From Sipunculus nudus (taxonomy: Eukaryota > Annelida > Sipuncula > Golfingiida > Sipunculidae), in assembly GCA_026874595.1 (NCBI GenBank), contig CM049322.1, positions 56,172,386 through 56,236,385 on the forward strand: DNA of 64,000 nucleotides, written 5' to 3'. Position numbers and translations under genes: made by a program. The notes below the pieces were generated by a model, which saw only the letters and a program-made list of their open reading frames with translations, had not been told where the DNA came from and did not search any database. Of this stretch, positions 23,501 through 35,500 are shown one piece after another; positions within the stretch are counted from its first letter, which is position 1, and the number at the start of each line of letters is the position of its first letter.

Positions 23501-26500
23501 CCAAAAGGTGCACTCGTTTATGAGTGAACCACGACTGTAGGGCACAGTCTTCCCATTAAGCCTGCAGAGAGCTTATCCTTGGGGAGGGGTTGGGGGGGAG
23601 GGGGGAGGGTTGGCAGAATGTTAGAAATCTCACCGTGACTGCCCCTCGGTAAGATTCTAACTCACAGTATCCCAGCTTTGAGCCCTCAGTTCTATCCCTA
23701 GACCACAGAGGCCAGGTTAGTGTTGAGTTTTACCTCGTAGATTTATGTAGTGGAAGCTAATACCTTTTTTCAAGTTGGCTTTCAGCCAAGTCAGTGGCAG
23801 CAGATATGTGACTTGGCTTAATTCGGCTATGGGCAAACAGAATTCACTGGGCTGGAAATTACTGTCTCTAGGCCTTTTTTTTGGGGGGGGGATTCAGTTG
23901 TAAATGATTTGCACTGATTAATTAACTGATTGACGTCCATATAAGTTTAGTCTAGCTACATATGTAATTATCATTGTTTTCTTTCCTTCTTCTAAAATCT
24001 TGACACATGGGTTGACATTGGCCATTGTGGATTGGTTCATTTCCCGAGTTCCATGAAACAAAAATCATTTGTTAATTTAATATTTGTCACCTAGGCCATG
24101 CAAGATGCTGCAGTGAAGTCCCGAACTGAGTTACGTCTGAATGCAGAACTTGCAAAACAACAACAGACGCTAGTGGACTTTAAACTGAAGAAAGAACAGG
24201 AAAGAACAAAACTTAGTAAGTGAGCAAAATGCCATTCACCACTATTGTCTTTTTTCTTTTGTCAAGGGAGGCTCTGAATGACTGTTTTCCAGACTCACCA
24301 TTTGGGGGGGGGGGGGGGTCTCCAAGGCAACAGTGAGTGAACAAGAAAAAGCTGTAATTGAAAAGCTATAATAAAGTAGGACTTCAACTTGCATTACAAT
24401 TTATCTTTGAAACGATTTATAAATATTTATAAGCTGACTGTATTATCATAAAAAATGAGAAAAAGTTTACAAAATAAAATTAAACAAATAACAAGAAAAG
24501 GTATTTTTGGGTAATTTTCTGCCACAGTAGATAGAATCATAAATGAATTGTTTTATTGTTGATAAACAGAACAGGAAATTGAGAAAAGGAAGCAAGAGCA
24601 CCACCACCAGGTGGCAGCACTCAAACAAAAACACGAGCTGGAGCAGAAAGAGAGGGAGCAGCAGGCACAGCGGGGGATGGATGATCAATGGACACAGGCT
24701 AAACTAGGTACAGTAAATAACAATCTAAAAGGTCAAATCCAGTGGACACAGGCTAAACTAGGTACAGTAAAATAACGATCTTAAAGGTCAAATCCAGTGG
24801 ACACAGGCTAAACTAGGTAAATTAAAATAACAATCTTAAATGTCAAATCCAGTGGACACAGGCTAAACTAGGTAAATTAAAATAACAATCTTAAAGGTCA
24901 AATCCAGTGGACACAGGCTAAACTAGGTACAGTAAAATAACGATCTTAAAGGTCAAATGCTGTGGACTCAGGCTAAACTAGGTTAAGTAAAATAACGATC
25001 TTAAAGGTCAAATTCAATGGACACAGGCTAAACTAGGTACAGTAAAATAACAATCTTAAAGGTCAAATCCAGTGGACACAGGCTAAACTAGGTACAGTAA
25101 AAAACTGATCTTAACGGTCAAATCCAGTGGACACAGGCTTAACAAGGTACAGTAAAAAAACGATCTTAACGGTCATAATCAGTGGACACAGGCTAAACTA
25201 CTTACAGTTAAATAATGATCTTAAAGGTCAAATTCAGTTGACACAGGCTTAACTAGGTACAGTAAAATAACAATCTTAACGGTCAAATCCAGTGGACACA
25301 CGCTAAACTAGATAAAGTAAAACAACAATATTAGAGGTCAAATCCAGTGGACACAGGCTAAACTAGATAAAGTAAAATAACGATCTTAATGGTCAAAACC
25401 AGTGGACACAGGCTAAACTAGGTACAGTAAAAAAACGATCTTAACTGTCAAATTCAGTGGACACAGGCTTAACTAGGTACAGTAAAAAACTGATCTTAAC
25501 GGTCAAATCTAGTGGACACAGGCTAAACTAGGTACAGTAAAAAACGATCTTAACGGTCATTTTCAGTGGACACAGGCTAAACTAGGTACAGTTAAATAAT
25601 GATCTTAAAGGTCAAATCAAGTGGACTCAGGCTAAACTAGGTACAGTAAAATAACGATCTTAACGGTCAAATCCAGTGGCTAAACTAGGTAAAATATGAT
25701 AATGTTCTTAACGGTCAAATTCAGTGGACACAGGCTAAACTAGGTACAGTTGAATAATGATCTTAAAGGTCAAATCAAGTCGACTCAGGCTAAACTAGGT
25801 ACAGTAAAATAACGATCTTAACTGTCAAATCCAGTGGACACACTCTTAACTAGGTACAGTAAAATAACAATCTTACGGTCAAATCCAGTGGCTAAACTAG
25901 GTAAAATATTATAAAGATCTTAACGGTCAAATCCAGTGGACACAGGCTAAACTAGGTACAGTTAAAAAACGATCTTAACGGTCAAATCCAGTGGACACAG
26001 GCTAAACTAGGTACAGTTAAATAATGATCTTAAAGGTCAAATCAAGTGGACTCAGGCTAAACTAGGTACAGTAAAAAACGATCTTAATGGTCAAATCCAG
26101 TGGACACAGGCTAAACTAGGAACAGTAAAATAATGCTCTTAAAGGTCAAATTAAGTGAACACAGGCTAAACTAGGTAAATTAAAATAACGATCTTAAAGG
26201 TCAAATCCAGTGGACACAGGCTAAACTAGGTACATTAAAATAACGATCTTAAAGGTCAAATTCAGTGGACTCAGGCTATATTAGGTACAGTAAAATAACG
26301 ATCTTAAAGGTCAAATCCAGGGGACTCGGGCTAAACTAGGTACAGTAAAATAACGATCTTAAAGGTCAAATGCTGTGGACTCAGGCTAAACTAGGTACAG
26401 TAAAATAACGATCTAAAAGGTCAAATCCAGTGGACACAGGCTAAACTAAATTAAGTAAAACAACAATATTAGAGGTCAAATCCAGTGGACACAGGCTAAA

Positions 26501-29500
26501 CTAGGTTAAGTAAAATAACTTTCTTTAAGGTCAATCCAGTGGACTCAGGGCAAACTAGATAAAGTAAAATAAAGATCTTAAAGGTCAAATCCTGTGGACA
26601 CCGGCTGAATTAGGTAAAGTAAAATAACGATCTTAACAGTCAAATCCAGTGGACACGGGCTAAACTAGGTACAGTAAAATAATGATCTTAACGGTCAAAT
26701 CCAGTAGACATAGGCTAAACTAGGCACAGTAAAATAACAATCTTAACGGTCAAATCTAGTGGACTCAGGGTAAACTAGGTAGAGTAAAATAACGATCTTG
26801 AAGGTCAAAGCTAGTGGACACAGGCTAAACTAGGTACAGTAAAATAACGATCTTAAAGGTCAAATCCAGTGGACACAGGCTAAACTAGGTACAGTAAAAT
26901 AACGATCTTAACAGTCAAATCCAGTGGACACAGGCTAAAGTAGGTAAAATAAAATAACGATCTTAAAGGTCAAATCCAGTGAACACAGGCTAAACTAGGT
27001 ACAGTATAATAATGATCTTAACAGTCAAATCCAGTGGACACAGGCTAAACTAGGTACAGTAAAATAACAATCTTAACGGTCAAATCCAGTGGACACACGC
27101 TAAACTAGATAAAGTAAAACAACAATATTAGAGGTCAAATCCAGTGGACACAGGCTAAACTAGATAAAGTAAAATAACGATCTTAATGGTCAAAACCAGT
27201 GGACACAGGCTAAACTAGGTACAGTAAAAAAACGATCTTAACTGTCAAATTCAGTGGACACAGGCTTAACTAGGTACAGTAAAAAACTGATCTTAACGGT
27301 CAAATCCAGTGGACACAGGCTAAACTAGGTACAGTAAAAAAACGATCTTAACGGTCATTTTCAGTGGACACAGGCTAAACTAGGTACAGTTAAATAATGA
27401 TCTTAAAGGTCAAATTCAGTTGACACAGGCTTAACTAGGTACAGTAAAAAAACGATCTTAACGGTCAAATCCAGTGGCTAAACTAGGTAAAATATTATAA
27501 AGATCTTAACAGTCAAATCCAGTGGACACAGGCTAAACTAGGTACAGTTAAATAATGATCTTAAAGGTCAAATCAAGTGGACTCAGGCTAAACTAGGTAC
27601 AGTAAAATAACGATCTTAACGGTCAAATCCAGTGGCTAAACTAGGTAAAATAAAATAATGATCTTAACGGTCAAATTCAGTGGACACAGGCTAAACTAGG
27701 TACAGTAAAATAACGATCTAAAAGGTCAAATCCAGTGGACACAGGCTAAACTAGATAAAGTAAAACAACAATATTAGAGGTCAAATCCAGTGGACACAGG
27801 CTAAACTAGGTTAAGTAAAATAACTTTCTTTAAGGTCAATCCAGTGGACTCAGGGCAAACTAGATAAAGTAAAATAAAGATCTTAAAGGTCAAATCCTGT
27901 GGACACCGGCTGAATTAGGTAAAGTAAAATAACGATCTTAACAGTCAAATCCAGTGGACACGGGCTAAACTAGGTACAGTAAAATAATGATCTTAACGGT
28001 CAAATCCAGTAGACATAGGCTAAACTAGGCACAGTAAAATAACAATCTTAACGGTCAAATCTAGTGGACTCAGGGTAAACTAGGTAGAGTAAAATAACGA
28101 TCTTAAAGGTCAAAGCTAGTGGACACAGGCTAAACTAGGTACAGTAAAATAACGATCTTAAAGGTCAAATCCAGTGGACACAGGCTAAACTAGGTACAGT
28201 AAAATAACGATCTTAACAGTCAAATCCAGTGGACACAGGCTAAAGTAGGTAAAATAAAATAACGATCTTAAAGGTCAAATCCAGTGAACACAGGCTAAAC
28301 TAGGTACAGTATAATAATGATCTTAACAGTCAAATCCAGTGGACACAGGCTAAACTAGGTACAGTAAAATAACGATCTTAACGGTCAAATCCAGTGGACA
28401 CACGCTAAACTAGATAAAGTAAAACAACAATATTAGAGGTCAAATCCAGTGGACACAGGCTAAACTAGGTAAAGTAAAATAACGATCTTAATGGTCAAAT
28501 CCAGTGGACACAGGCTAAACTAGGTACAGGAAAAAAACGATCTTAACTGTCAAATTCAGTGGACACAGGCTTAACTAGGTACAGTAAAAAACTGATCTTA
28601 ACGGTCAAATCCAGTGGACACAGGCTAAACTAGGTACAGTAAAAAAACGATCTTAACGGTCATATTCAGTGGACACAGGCTAAACTAGGTACAGTTAAAT
28701 AATGATCTTAAAGGTCAAATTCAGTTGACACAGGCTTAACTAGGTACAGTAAAAAAACGATCTTAACGGTCAAATCCAGTGGCTAAACTAGGTAAAATAT
28801 TATAAAGATCTTAACAGTCAAATCCAGTGGACACAGGCTAAACTAGGTACAGTTAAATAATGATCTTAAAGGTCAAATCAAGTGGACTCAGGCTAAACTA
28901 GGTACAGTAAAATAACGATCTTAACGGTCAAATCCAGTGGCTAAACTAGGTAAAATAAAATAATGATCTTAACGGTCAAATTCAGTGGACACAGGCTAAA
29001 CTAGGTACAGTTAAATAATGATCTTAAAGGTCAAATCAAGTCGACTCAGGCTAAACTAGGTACAGTAAAATAACGATCTTAACGGTCAAATCCAGTGGAC
29101 ACACGCTTAACTAGGTACAGTAAAATAACAATCTTAACGTTCAAATCCAGTGGCTAAACTAGGTAAAATATTATATAGATCTTAACAGTCAAATCCAGTG
29201 GACACAGGCTAAACTAGGTACAGTTAAAAAACGATCTTAACGGTCAAATCCAGTGGACACAGGCTAAACTAGGTACAGTTAAATAATGATCTTAAAGGTC
29301 AAATCAAGTGGACTCAGGCTAAACTACGGTAGGTACAGTAAAATAACGATCTTAACGGTGAAACCCAGTGGACACACGCTTAACTAGGTACAGTAAAATA
29401 ACAATCTTAACGTTCAAATCCAGTGGCTAAAACTAGGTAAAATATTATAAAGATCCTAACATTCAAATCCAGTGGACACAGGCTAAACTAGGTAAAATAA

Positions 29501-32002
29501 AATAATGATCTTAGTGGCCAAATCCAGTGGACACAGGCTAAACTAGGTACAGTAAAAAACGATCTTAACGGTCAAATCCAGTGGACACAGGCTAAACTAG
29601 GAACAGTAAAATAATGCTCTTAAAGGTCAAATTAAGTGAACACAGGCTAAACTAGGTAAAATATAATAACGATCTTAATGGTCAAATCCAGGTGACACAG
29701 GCTAAACTAGGTACAGTTAAATAACAAACTGAACGATCAAATCCAGTGGACACAGGCTTAACTCGGTACAGTAAAATAACAATCTGAGCGGTCAAATCCA
29801 GTTGACACAGGCTAAACTGGGTACAGTTAAATAATGATCTTACAGGTCAAATCCAGTGGACTCAGGCTAAACTAGGTACAGTAAAATAATGATCTTAACG
29901 GTCAAATCCAGTGGACACACACTTAACTAGGTACAGTAAAATAACAATCTTAACGGTCAAATCCAGTGGCTAAACTAGGTAAAATATTATAAAGATCTTA
30001 AAGGTCAAATCTAGTGGACACAGGCTAAACTAGGTAAAATAAAATAATGATCTTAACGGTCAGTCCAGTGGACACAGGCTAAACTAGGTACAGTAAAAAA
30101 ACGATCTTAACGGTCAAATCCAGTGGACACAGGTTAAACTAGGTAAAGTAAAATAATGATCTTAACGGTCAAATCCAGTGGACACAGGCTAAACTAGTTA
30201 CAGTAAAATAACTATCTTAACTATCTAACGGTCAAATCCTAAACTAGGTACAGTAAAATAATTTTCTTAATGGTCAAATCATCTGAATTAAAGTTCATCA
30301 TCTTTAGAATTTCTTGTGAACCTGATAACTTCGCAAATACTGCATATTTTGTTCTCAGATTTAATAAAAGTTGTTTAAACTTAGTTCTTGATGAGTAAGG
30401 AAATTGATGACTTCGGCCAGGATATTCATGGTCAAGTCAACTGAATTATAGTTTATATAGGATTTCTTGTGAACGTGATAATTTGGAAATTTGACACACC
30501 ACAACTGACATTCAAGGTAATCTCTGTGGAATTCTAAGATTATTGTTACCCTGATAACTTTTTGAAGTACTGAAGATTTTCCGTCAACTTTGACACATCA
30601 GTTGCTTCGATCAATCATGTTTCTTAGTGGGGTTTGAAAACTTGTGACCTTGAACTTGATCTTCCAAGTTCAAATCTGCGGAATTTTAGGATTATTTTGA
30701 CCCCTATAAATTTATAAGTACTACACATGTTTTCTTCAAATTTGTCACCAGTTATATCCCATGTTCTAAGACTGAGTTTGAAACATGGGTTTTCACTGAG
30801 TTAATATTTTACAGATTATTTCACAACAAGGAAAGCACACCATATCTTGGGATTCCTATTAGAAATGTTAGGCCACTTGTCATATTTATGTCCCACGTAC
30901 GTATTCATTTCAACACCTTGTCCAAAACTAATAACCTATTAAACATTGCAAGGCTTGTCACCTGAAAAAGTCCACTTCATGTTTAATTATTACATGCTAT
31001 GCTGGTTGTTGTGTAAGCGAGGTGCCATGAACAAGCTTCTGTATACATGTCACCTGTTTATATCCGCATTTACTGTACTAGTGAACATTTTAGGTGATAA
31101 ATACGACACCCTGTAAAAAAGTTACCCTGGTTCAGTAAGCATATTACGTGCTGCTGGATGGCTTATAGCTACGTTCCCAGCTGGGGCGCTGTGCAACACA
31201 TGTAAAGCCAGTTCAGATCTTGTTTACATCGGTGGGCTGGGAGCGCTGTGAGCCACATCGGACAATCATATCATTGTGCCCCCATTTCAAGTGATTCGTA
31301 TTATGATATTTTACAACAAAAATTTCATCAGAATTATAAAATTTTCAGGATAGGGAGTTCTATTTCAGTCTATCAGTTCCGTGATTTTGTGATCGCGGAA
31401 AATCACTGTCTCTTCTTAAGGGAGGACTTTGGTGTCAGAAGTCAAAGGTCAAGGTCACATCTGAAGTTAATCTAAGTTTGGCTTTCTATTTCAGTCTATC
31501 AGTTCCGTGATTTTGTGATCATGGAAAATCACTGGCTCTTCTTAAGGAAAGACTTTGGTGTCAGAAGTCAAAGGTCAAGGTCACATCTGAAGTTAATCTA
31601 AGTTTGGCTTTCAGATGATAAAATTCCTGTTGTGATTGTTAGGCTAAAATGTCATGCTAGTCAGCTGAGCTTCATGACCCATTTGTCACTTATTCTTTTG
31701 AGGGCTCACCTGTGATCCTTAGTGAATTACAACTTGTTGTGAAGCAGATTTAAATATAGGTTCAATTAGGATTCCTGTGGAGGTGTATGTGTTCTCAGAC
31801 TACTCTCTATTTAAGTGATACATGTTGCTGGTGTATTGTAGAGAGTAAAGCAGCCACAAAGCAAGAGGAAGTCGACTACCTTCAGCAGCTGCAGTCGCTG
31901 GACGTTGACATGACGCAGTACCTGGTCAACCAGCAGCACGCTCAGATCGCCGAGGAGATACAAGTCGTCACGGCAACAAATAATACACCAGTCACATCAT
32001 GA
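20588..32002 (+). CDS. Coiled-coil protein, C-terminal half (six exons; 5' exons not found); possibly SPFH/band-7-like
   Basis: Exons: 20588-20625, 21225-21266, 22453-22591, 24095-24215, 24570-24707 and 31842-32002. All splice sites are GT-AG and phases agree at every junction, giving 212 codons plus TGA. The protein begins LETTHDPIADMIN, continues AVCADVIAFAGKLT and YEGFLKIAEKLGLLETYPQL, then MQRANRIGYRISKVVYRGYH. A charged coiled coil of about 80 residues follows (rich in Q, E, K and R, for example KQEIEKRKQEHHH), and the tail carries YLQQLQSLDVDMTQYLV. The globular-to-coiled-coil layout recalls proteins with an SPFH/band-7 domain followed by a coiled coil, but that is from memory and uncertain. 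No initiator exon was found in 3.4-20.6 kb, so this may be a 5'-truncated duplicate or a gene with very long introns. The last intron (7.1 kb) is mostly Sat55. Confidence 0.75.
23400..23712 (-). mobile_element. tRNA-derived SINE-like element
   Basis: On the minus strand, 23712-23641 is a 72-base tRNA-like unit. It has an acceptor-like pairing of GCCTCT with AGGGGC, a box-A-like TGGTCTAGGGATAG and a box-B-like GAGTTAGAATC at tRNA spacing. Sequence down to about 23400 would be the SINE body. The anticodon arm is degenerate, so a functional tRNA is unlikely. The body boundary is a guess. Confidence 0.5.
23579..23612. other. G-rich tract, G-quadruplex candidate
   Basis: Several runs of three to seven or more G (GGGGAGGGG, then TTGGGGGGGAGGGGGGAGGG) satisfy the G3+N1-7 pattern on the + strand, inside the third intron of the coiled-coil gene and within the SINE-like body. 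Confidence 0.6.
24570..24707 (+). CDS. Fifth recognised exon of the coiled-coil gene; apparent seed of Sat55
   Basis: A 138-bp exon coding KQEIEKRKQEHHHQVAALKQ through MDDQWTQAKL and the first base of a split codon. It ends CAGGCTAAACTAG and is followed immediately by the donor GTACAGT. Joining its last G to the AG of the terminal exon restores a GAG codon, so the phase agrees. The 3' end of the exon plus the first 31 intronic bases correspond to one 55-bp satellite monomer. The frame also stays open across the following 54 bp to a second identical donor at 24761/24762. Confidence 0.8.
   Translation, partial: NRKLRKGSKSTTTRWQHSNKNTSWSRKRGSSRHSGGWMINGHRLN
24684..30270 (+). repeat. 55-bp satellite array B (Sat55), about 100 monomers
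   Basis: It starts inside the coding exon at CAATGGACACAGGCTAAACT and runs to about 30270, filling most of the last intron of the coiled-coil gene. The monomers carry TAGGTACAGT or TAGGTAAAGT, both good matches to a 5' splice site, and one AGGTCA half-site. Shortened monomers (CCAGTGGCTAAACTAGGTAA) recur. A 1305-bp higher-order unit is duplicated in tandem: 26408-27712 and 27713-29017. Confidence 0.96.
24708..24761 (+). other. First satellite monomer, 54 bp, open in the exon's frame
   Basis: Unlike the standard 55-bp unit, this first unit is one base shorter (GTAAATAAC instead of GTAAAATAAC) and has CTAAAA for CTTAAA. In the frame of the preceding exon it reads GTVNNNLKGQIQWTQAKL without a stop and ends at an identical donor in the same phase. 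The next unit hits TAA within six codons. An exon longer by 18 codons is therefore possible. Confidence 0.6.
30271..30781. other. Unique spacer between satellite B and duplication copy B
   Basis: AT-rich DNA with weak internal repetition (TTTCTTGTGAAC(C/G)TGATAA at about 30310 and 30463). It has no counterpart in copy A, where 1912-2104 occupies the place. No gene is seen. Confidence 0.6.
31842..32002 (+). CDS. Terminal coding exon B of the coiled-coil protein
   Basis: A 161-bp exon after the acceptor TGTATTGTAG. Two bases complete the codon split at 24707, then SKAATKQEEVDYLQQLQSLD and onward to TPVTS and TGA. It is the last exon of the 20588-32002 gene and the partner of the exon at 3262-3422. 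The spacing of hydrophobic residues is consistent with a continued helix. The intervening intron is 7134 bp. Confidence 0.82.
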
Positions 32003-32580
32003 TAAAAGCCTACTCGAGGACAAATCTGTCTTCATGTCGCAATGAGCAAAGACTGAAAAAAAAATATTTGTTTTTACACTTATTAAATATTTTTGATTTA
32101 TTTCACAATTACACAATAGTGATCAAACAATGGTAAAAAAAATTTATGTTATTAAAATGAAAAAAAATTGCCAGTCAGTTACAAAGCGATTGTTTTCTCA
32201 TTGTTAATTATTCTGTTACCTCACATAAAGATTTAATTTTCTCAAAATTGAGGCATTGTTTGCTAAATTCATTCCTGCAATGATGTCAGCTGGGAGGAAA
32301 ATGTAGTTGTGTATTTTATTTTTCCAATATTAACAAGTTAAATGGTTAAAACAGGTGTGCCTCACAGAAACCACACATTTCTGATATTGTATCAATGATC
32401 CAAACTTTACTCACACTCCCACAAGATCCTCAATTTGTGTTTTACACATGGATTAAAGAATGTTATCTTTATTTTGTAGAACTTCACACATATATTTTCA
32501 AGACACAAAGTAATGTTTGTTTTCATTAGCAAAATAACATTACACCAAGAACCAGAACACAAATATCTGATTACAATAAG
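32003..32580 (+). other. 3' UTR / downstream flank of terminal exon B
   Basis: AT-rich DNA parallel to 3423-3990, ending where the E1 terminus TTTTTAGCTCAGCTGACTG begins at 32581. No clear polyadenylation signal was picked out. Confidence 0.5.
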
Positions 32581-35500
32581 TTTTTAGCTCAGCTGACTGT
32601 AAGTCTTCTGAGGTATAGGTATGGCGCTTTGTCCATCGTGACTTACAGTGGTCTGTTAGCAGGGCACAAATCGTAACTGCTGACCCTAGAAGCCTGTAAC
32701 TAAATATCTAGGGAGGTCCATAACAAATCTCCTTGGAAACCTGAAATTAGGTTACTGCCACCTATATCCTATGAGCTATTGGGCTTGAAAGTACCCCCGA
32801 GAATAATAAAATTTTATACAAAACCTCCGATATATTGATAATTATGATTTGACAAGAGATTGAGGTCATACTTTATTAATATGAACTATCTGCCAAATAT
32901 ACATATATTTTTTGTAAGCAGTATTGATCACATCCATCAAACATATTCTAGTCATACAGACGCCTCATTCAAACTTGTTACGTCACAGACTTATGCTTTA
33001 CGTGTCATCTGATTAATGTGAATGTATCACTTGATACTAGTTTCTCGTGTCATCCCCATGATGATGAGTTTTCATACCTCGCTCTCTGGTGCCTGAGATT
33101 ATATATATTACATGTTTATCCTGGTCCTGATTGGAGGCTTGTATTATGGTATGGGGATTGTCCGTTAGTGGGGTGACAATGCAATGGCAAGTCCTTGATT
33201 AAATTGTAACCAGTTATTAACTACCAAATTGATTCATTTCGATTTTAATTTTTTTGCATGTAACATCCCTAAATACCTCTGTGGGCTCTCAAATTTGACA
33301 GAGCTTTTCGCAATGTGGAACCCGGGTGTCATAGTACGTGCCCTTGATCTTCATTAAACATATACTGGAGGACCACTCCACTTGCACAGAAACATAAATG
33401 GTAGCAACAGAGAGCTACATTATTATTTTACTTGCTGAAACTTACTTACATCCATATTTGTACAGTATTTGCTTTTAAATTTTTTTTTTAATCTAAAATT
33501 TACTACTGAAGTATCAAAACAAGAACTGAATCGAAGGTAAAGAATAGATAATTGAATCATCTCTAAGGGGCTCACAATCCACAGGCCTAGTGTCCGTCCA
33601 TCCCTTAAAATTTGGTGTTATCATGATGAACTATCCAGGAATTTGATTTACAATACATTGACAAATGTTTACGAATAAGCTATCTCACCTGTTTTTGATT
33701 CTTGGCAAACTCTTTGCACATAAATGAGCTCAGAGGTCACAGAACTTTCGATATACTGGTATGATATATTCACTCGTACAGCCTTCTTCTGTCTGTCATA
33801 TCATCTTTTATTTTCTGGTACGAGTTTATCAGAAAAATGTTTCGCACAACATTATATGCAGTAACTTTCCAGTAATTTAGATTTAGTGTTGCCATTTCAG
33901 GTTAACAGTAGCTCTTAGGGTGGCATGTTTTAAGATGATGGCAAGGTAGCTAGCTGTACAATGATTCTTTTTTTTTATCATGTTGAGTGTTACAACAAGC
34001 ATCATGTATTCACGCGAGGTGTTGAACCATGATTACATTGTACTTACTACTTCATGTGCGTTAGGTTTAAGTAGCACTTGAGTAATTTAAAATGCAATTC
34101 ACACAAAGTGTCTATTGATATTTTGTGTATATATAAAATTTGCATTGCAATTGCAGGAAAAGTTATTTCAGAAGTCTAGCCTAACTTTATCAGTGGATGA
34201 AAGAACAGTTGAAAAAGATCATCTGCAGGATGCTGTAATAGTAATTTTGCTGGGATATTTCTATACTTTTTACGTACTTTAAGATATGTCCCGTCCTGCC
34301 TCTGGTTCCTCTATGACCAGAGTGAAGGGTCTTAAATGTTGTGCTGTTATTTTTAATGCTGTATGACTTTGAAATGATATATGTATAGTCCATATACACT
34401 CTTTCTCGGGAATATATATGAATTGTGTTTTGATACTGGGATGTATTATAACTTTGATGCTGTATAGTATATTTTTATAACTTATTTGCTTAATAATCAG
34501 ACATTCAAATACAACAAAGCCATCAGTTATGTAAAATTAATGGTTAATTTTCATTTATCCATCACTTTCATTTAATAGTCTGTGGGACACTGGTCCCACC
34601 TCATATATTATACCGCTACCATTTACATATTTTATCACTGCAAAGTAAGTACTCTGGTAAGACACAAAATACTACACAAGGTCTTGCATCTCAGAATAGA
34701 GATCATAATTCTTTCAGATTTTTTACAGTAGACAAAAAATATAAGAAATATTTAAGATTATTAACTGCTGTGTTCAGGGTAGTAGACCATTGCAGTGCAG
34801 TTTTTGCTGTGACTTTTATTATGACTAAAAGAAGGCCCAATCAGTTCAAACTGATTGGGTCAAACCATGGAGTTGATTTGTTCATGGCTACAGGCTTTTC
34901 ATACAGCTTGAGGAAATCTTTGTGAACAGTAAATATAGAATTTGGTCAACATTGAATAAATGTATTTCATATTAAAAAGACGCTAACCTGAATAACTGGT
35001 GCAGCTGGTATTGTTTATTTTTTGTATTACAGGTCTATCATAATATTGTCTCCACAGGTCTAAAAAATGCTCAGGTATCCATTTTCTAGTTCTTTTATTG
35101 TACTCCAACTTTACTCTGTAAATGTGATATATGTCTATTACATTTTGAATTAAAATATTAAATAACTTTTATGAATTACTAACTTCTTTTTTAGTTTCAA
35201 CACCCAAGAGTATTTCATGGAAAGTACTTTTATGTACTCCTATGTATTTACAAACTAGGGACCCATGAGTCTCGACGCTCAGCTGAATTTGTCTATAAGG
35301 ATATTTGTAAAGAATTTTTTTTTTCAGAATGACAGTCCTGTGACCTTAACCAATTACCTTGTGACCGTAAAATCTTAGAACTTATTATCCTTGAACTTGC
35401 AGCATTTAGATAATTATAAAAACATTTTAAAAAGTGACCTTGACTTCTGATGAGGTTACCTCAAAATCTACAGATTTCCTCACTTTGGGCAAGTAAGCTG

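Larger units (their letters stand above)
20626..24569 (+). other. Introns of the coiled-coil gene
   Basis: Introns at 20626-21224, 21267-22452, 22592-24094 and 24216-24569. They are AT-rich, with low-complexity runs such as poly-T at 22089-22102 and poly-G at 24304-24319. The third intron carries a tRNA-derived repeat (about 23400-23712) and a G-rich run. Nothing else is supported. Confidence 0.6.

Noticed and set aside
24690-30270. CRISPR-like interpretation of regularly spaced repeats
   Set aside because: The repeats are contiguous 55-bp satellite monomers without unique spacers, in a eukaryotic intron.
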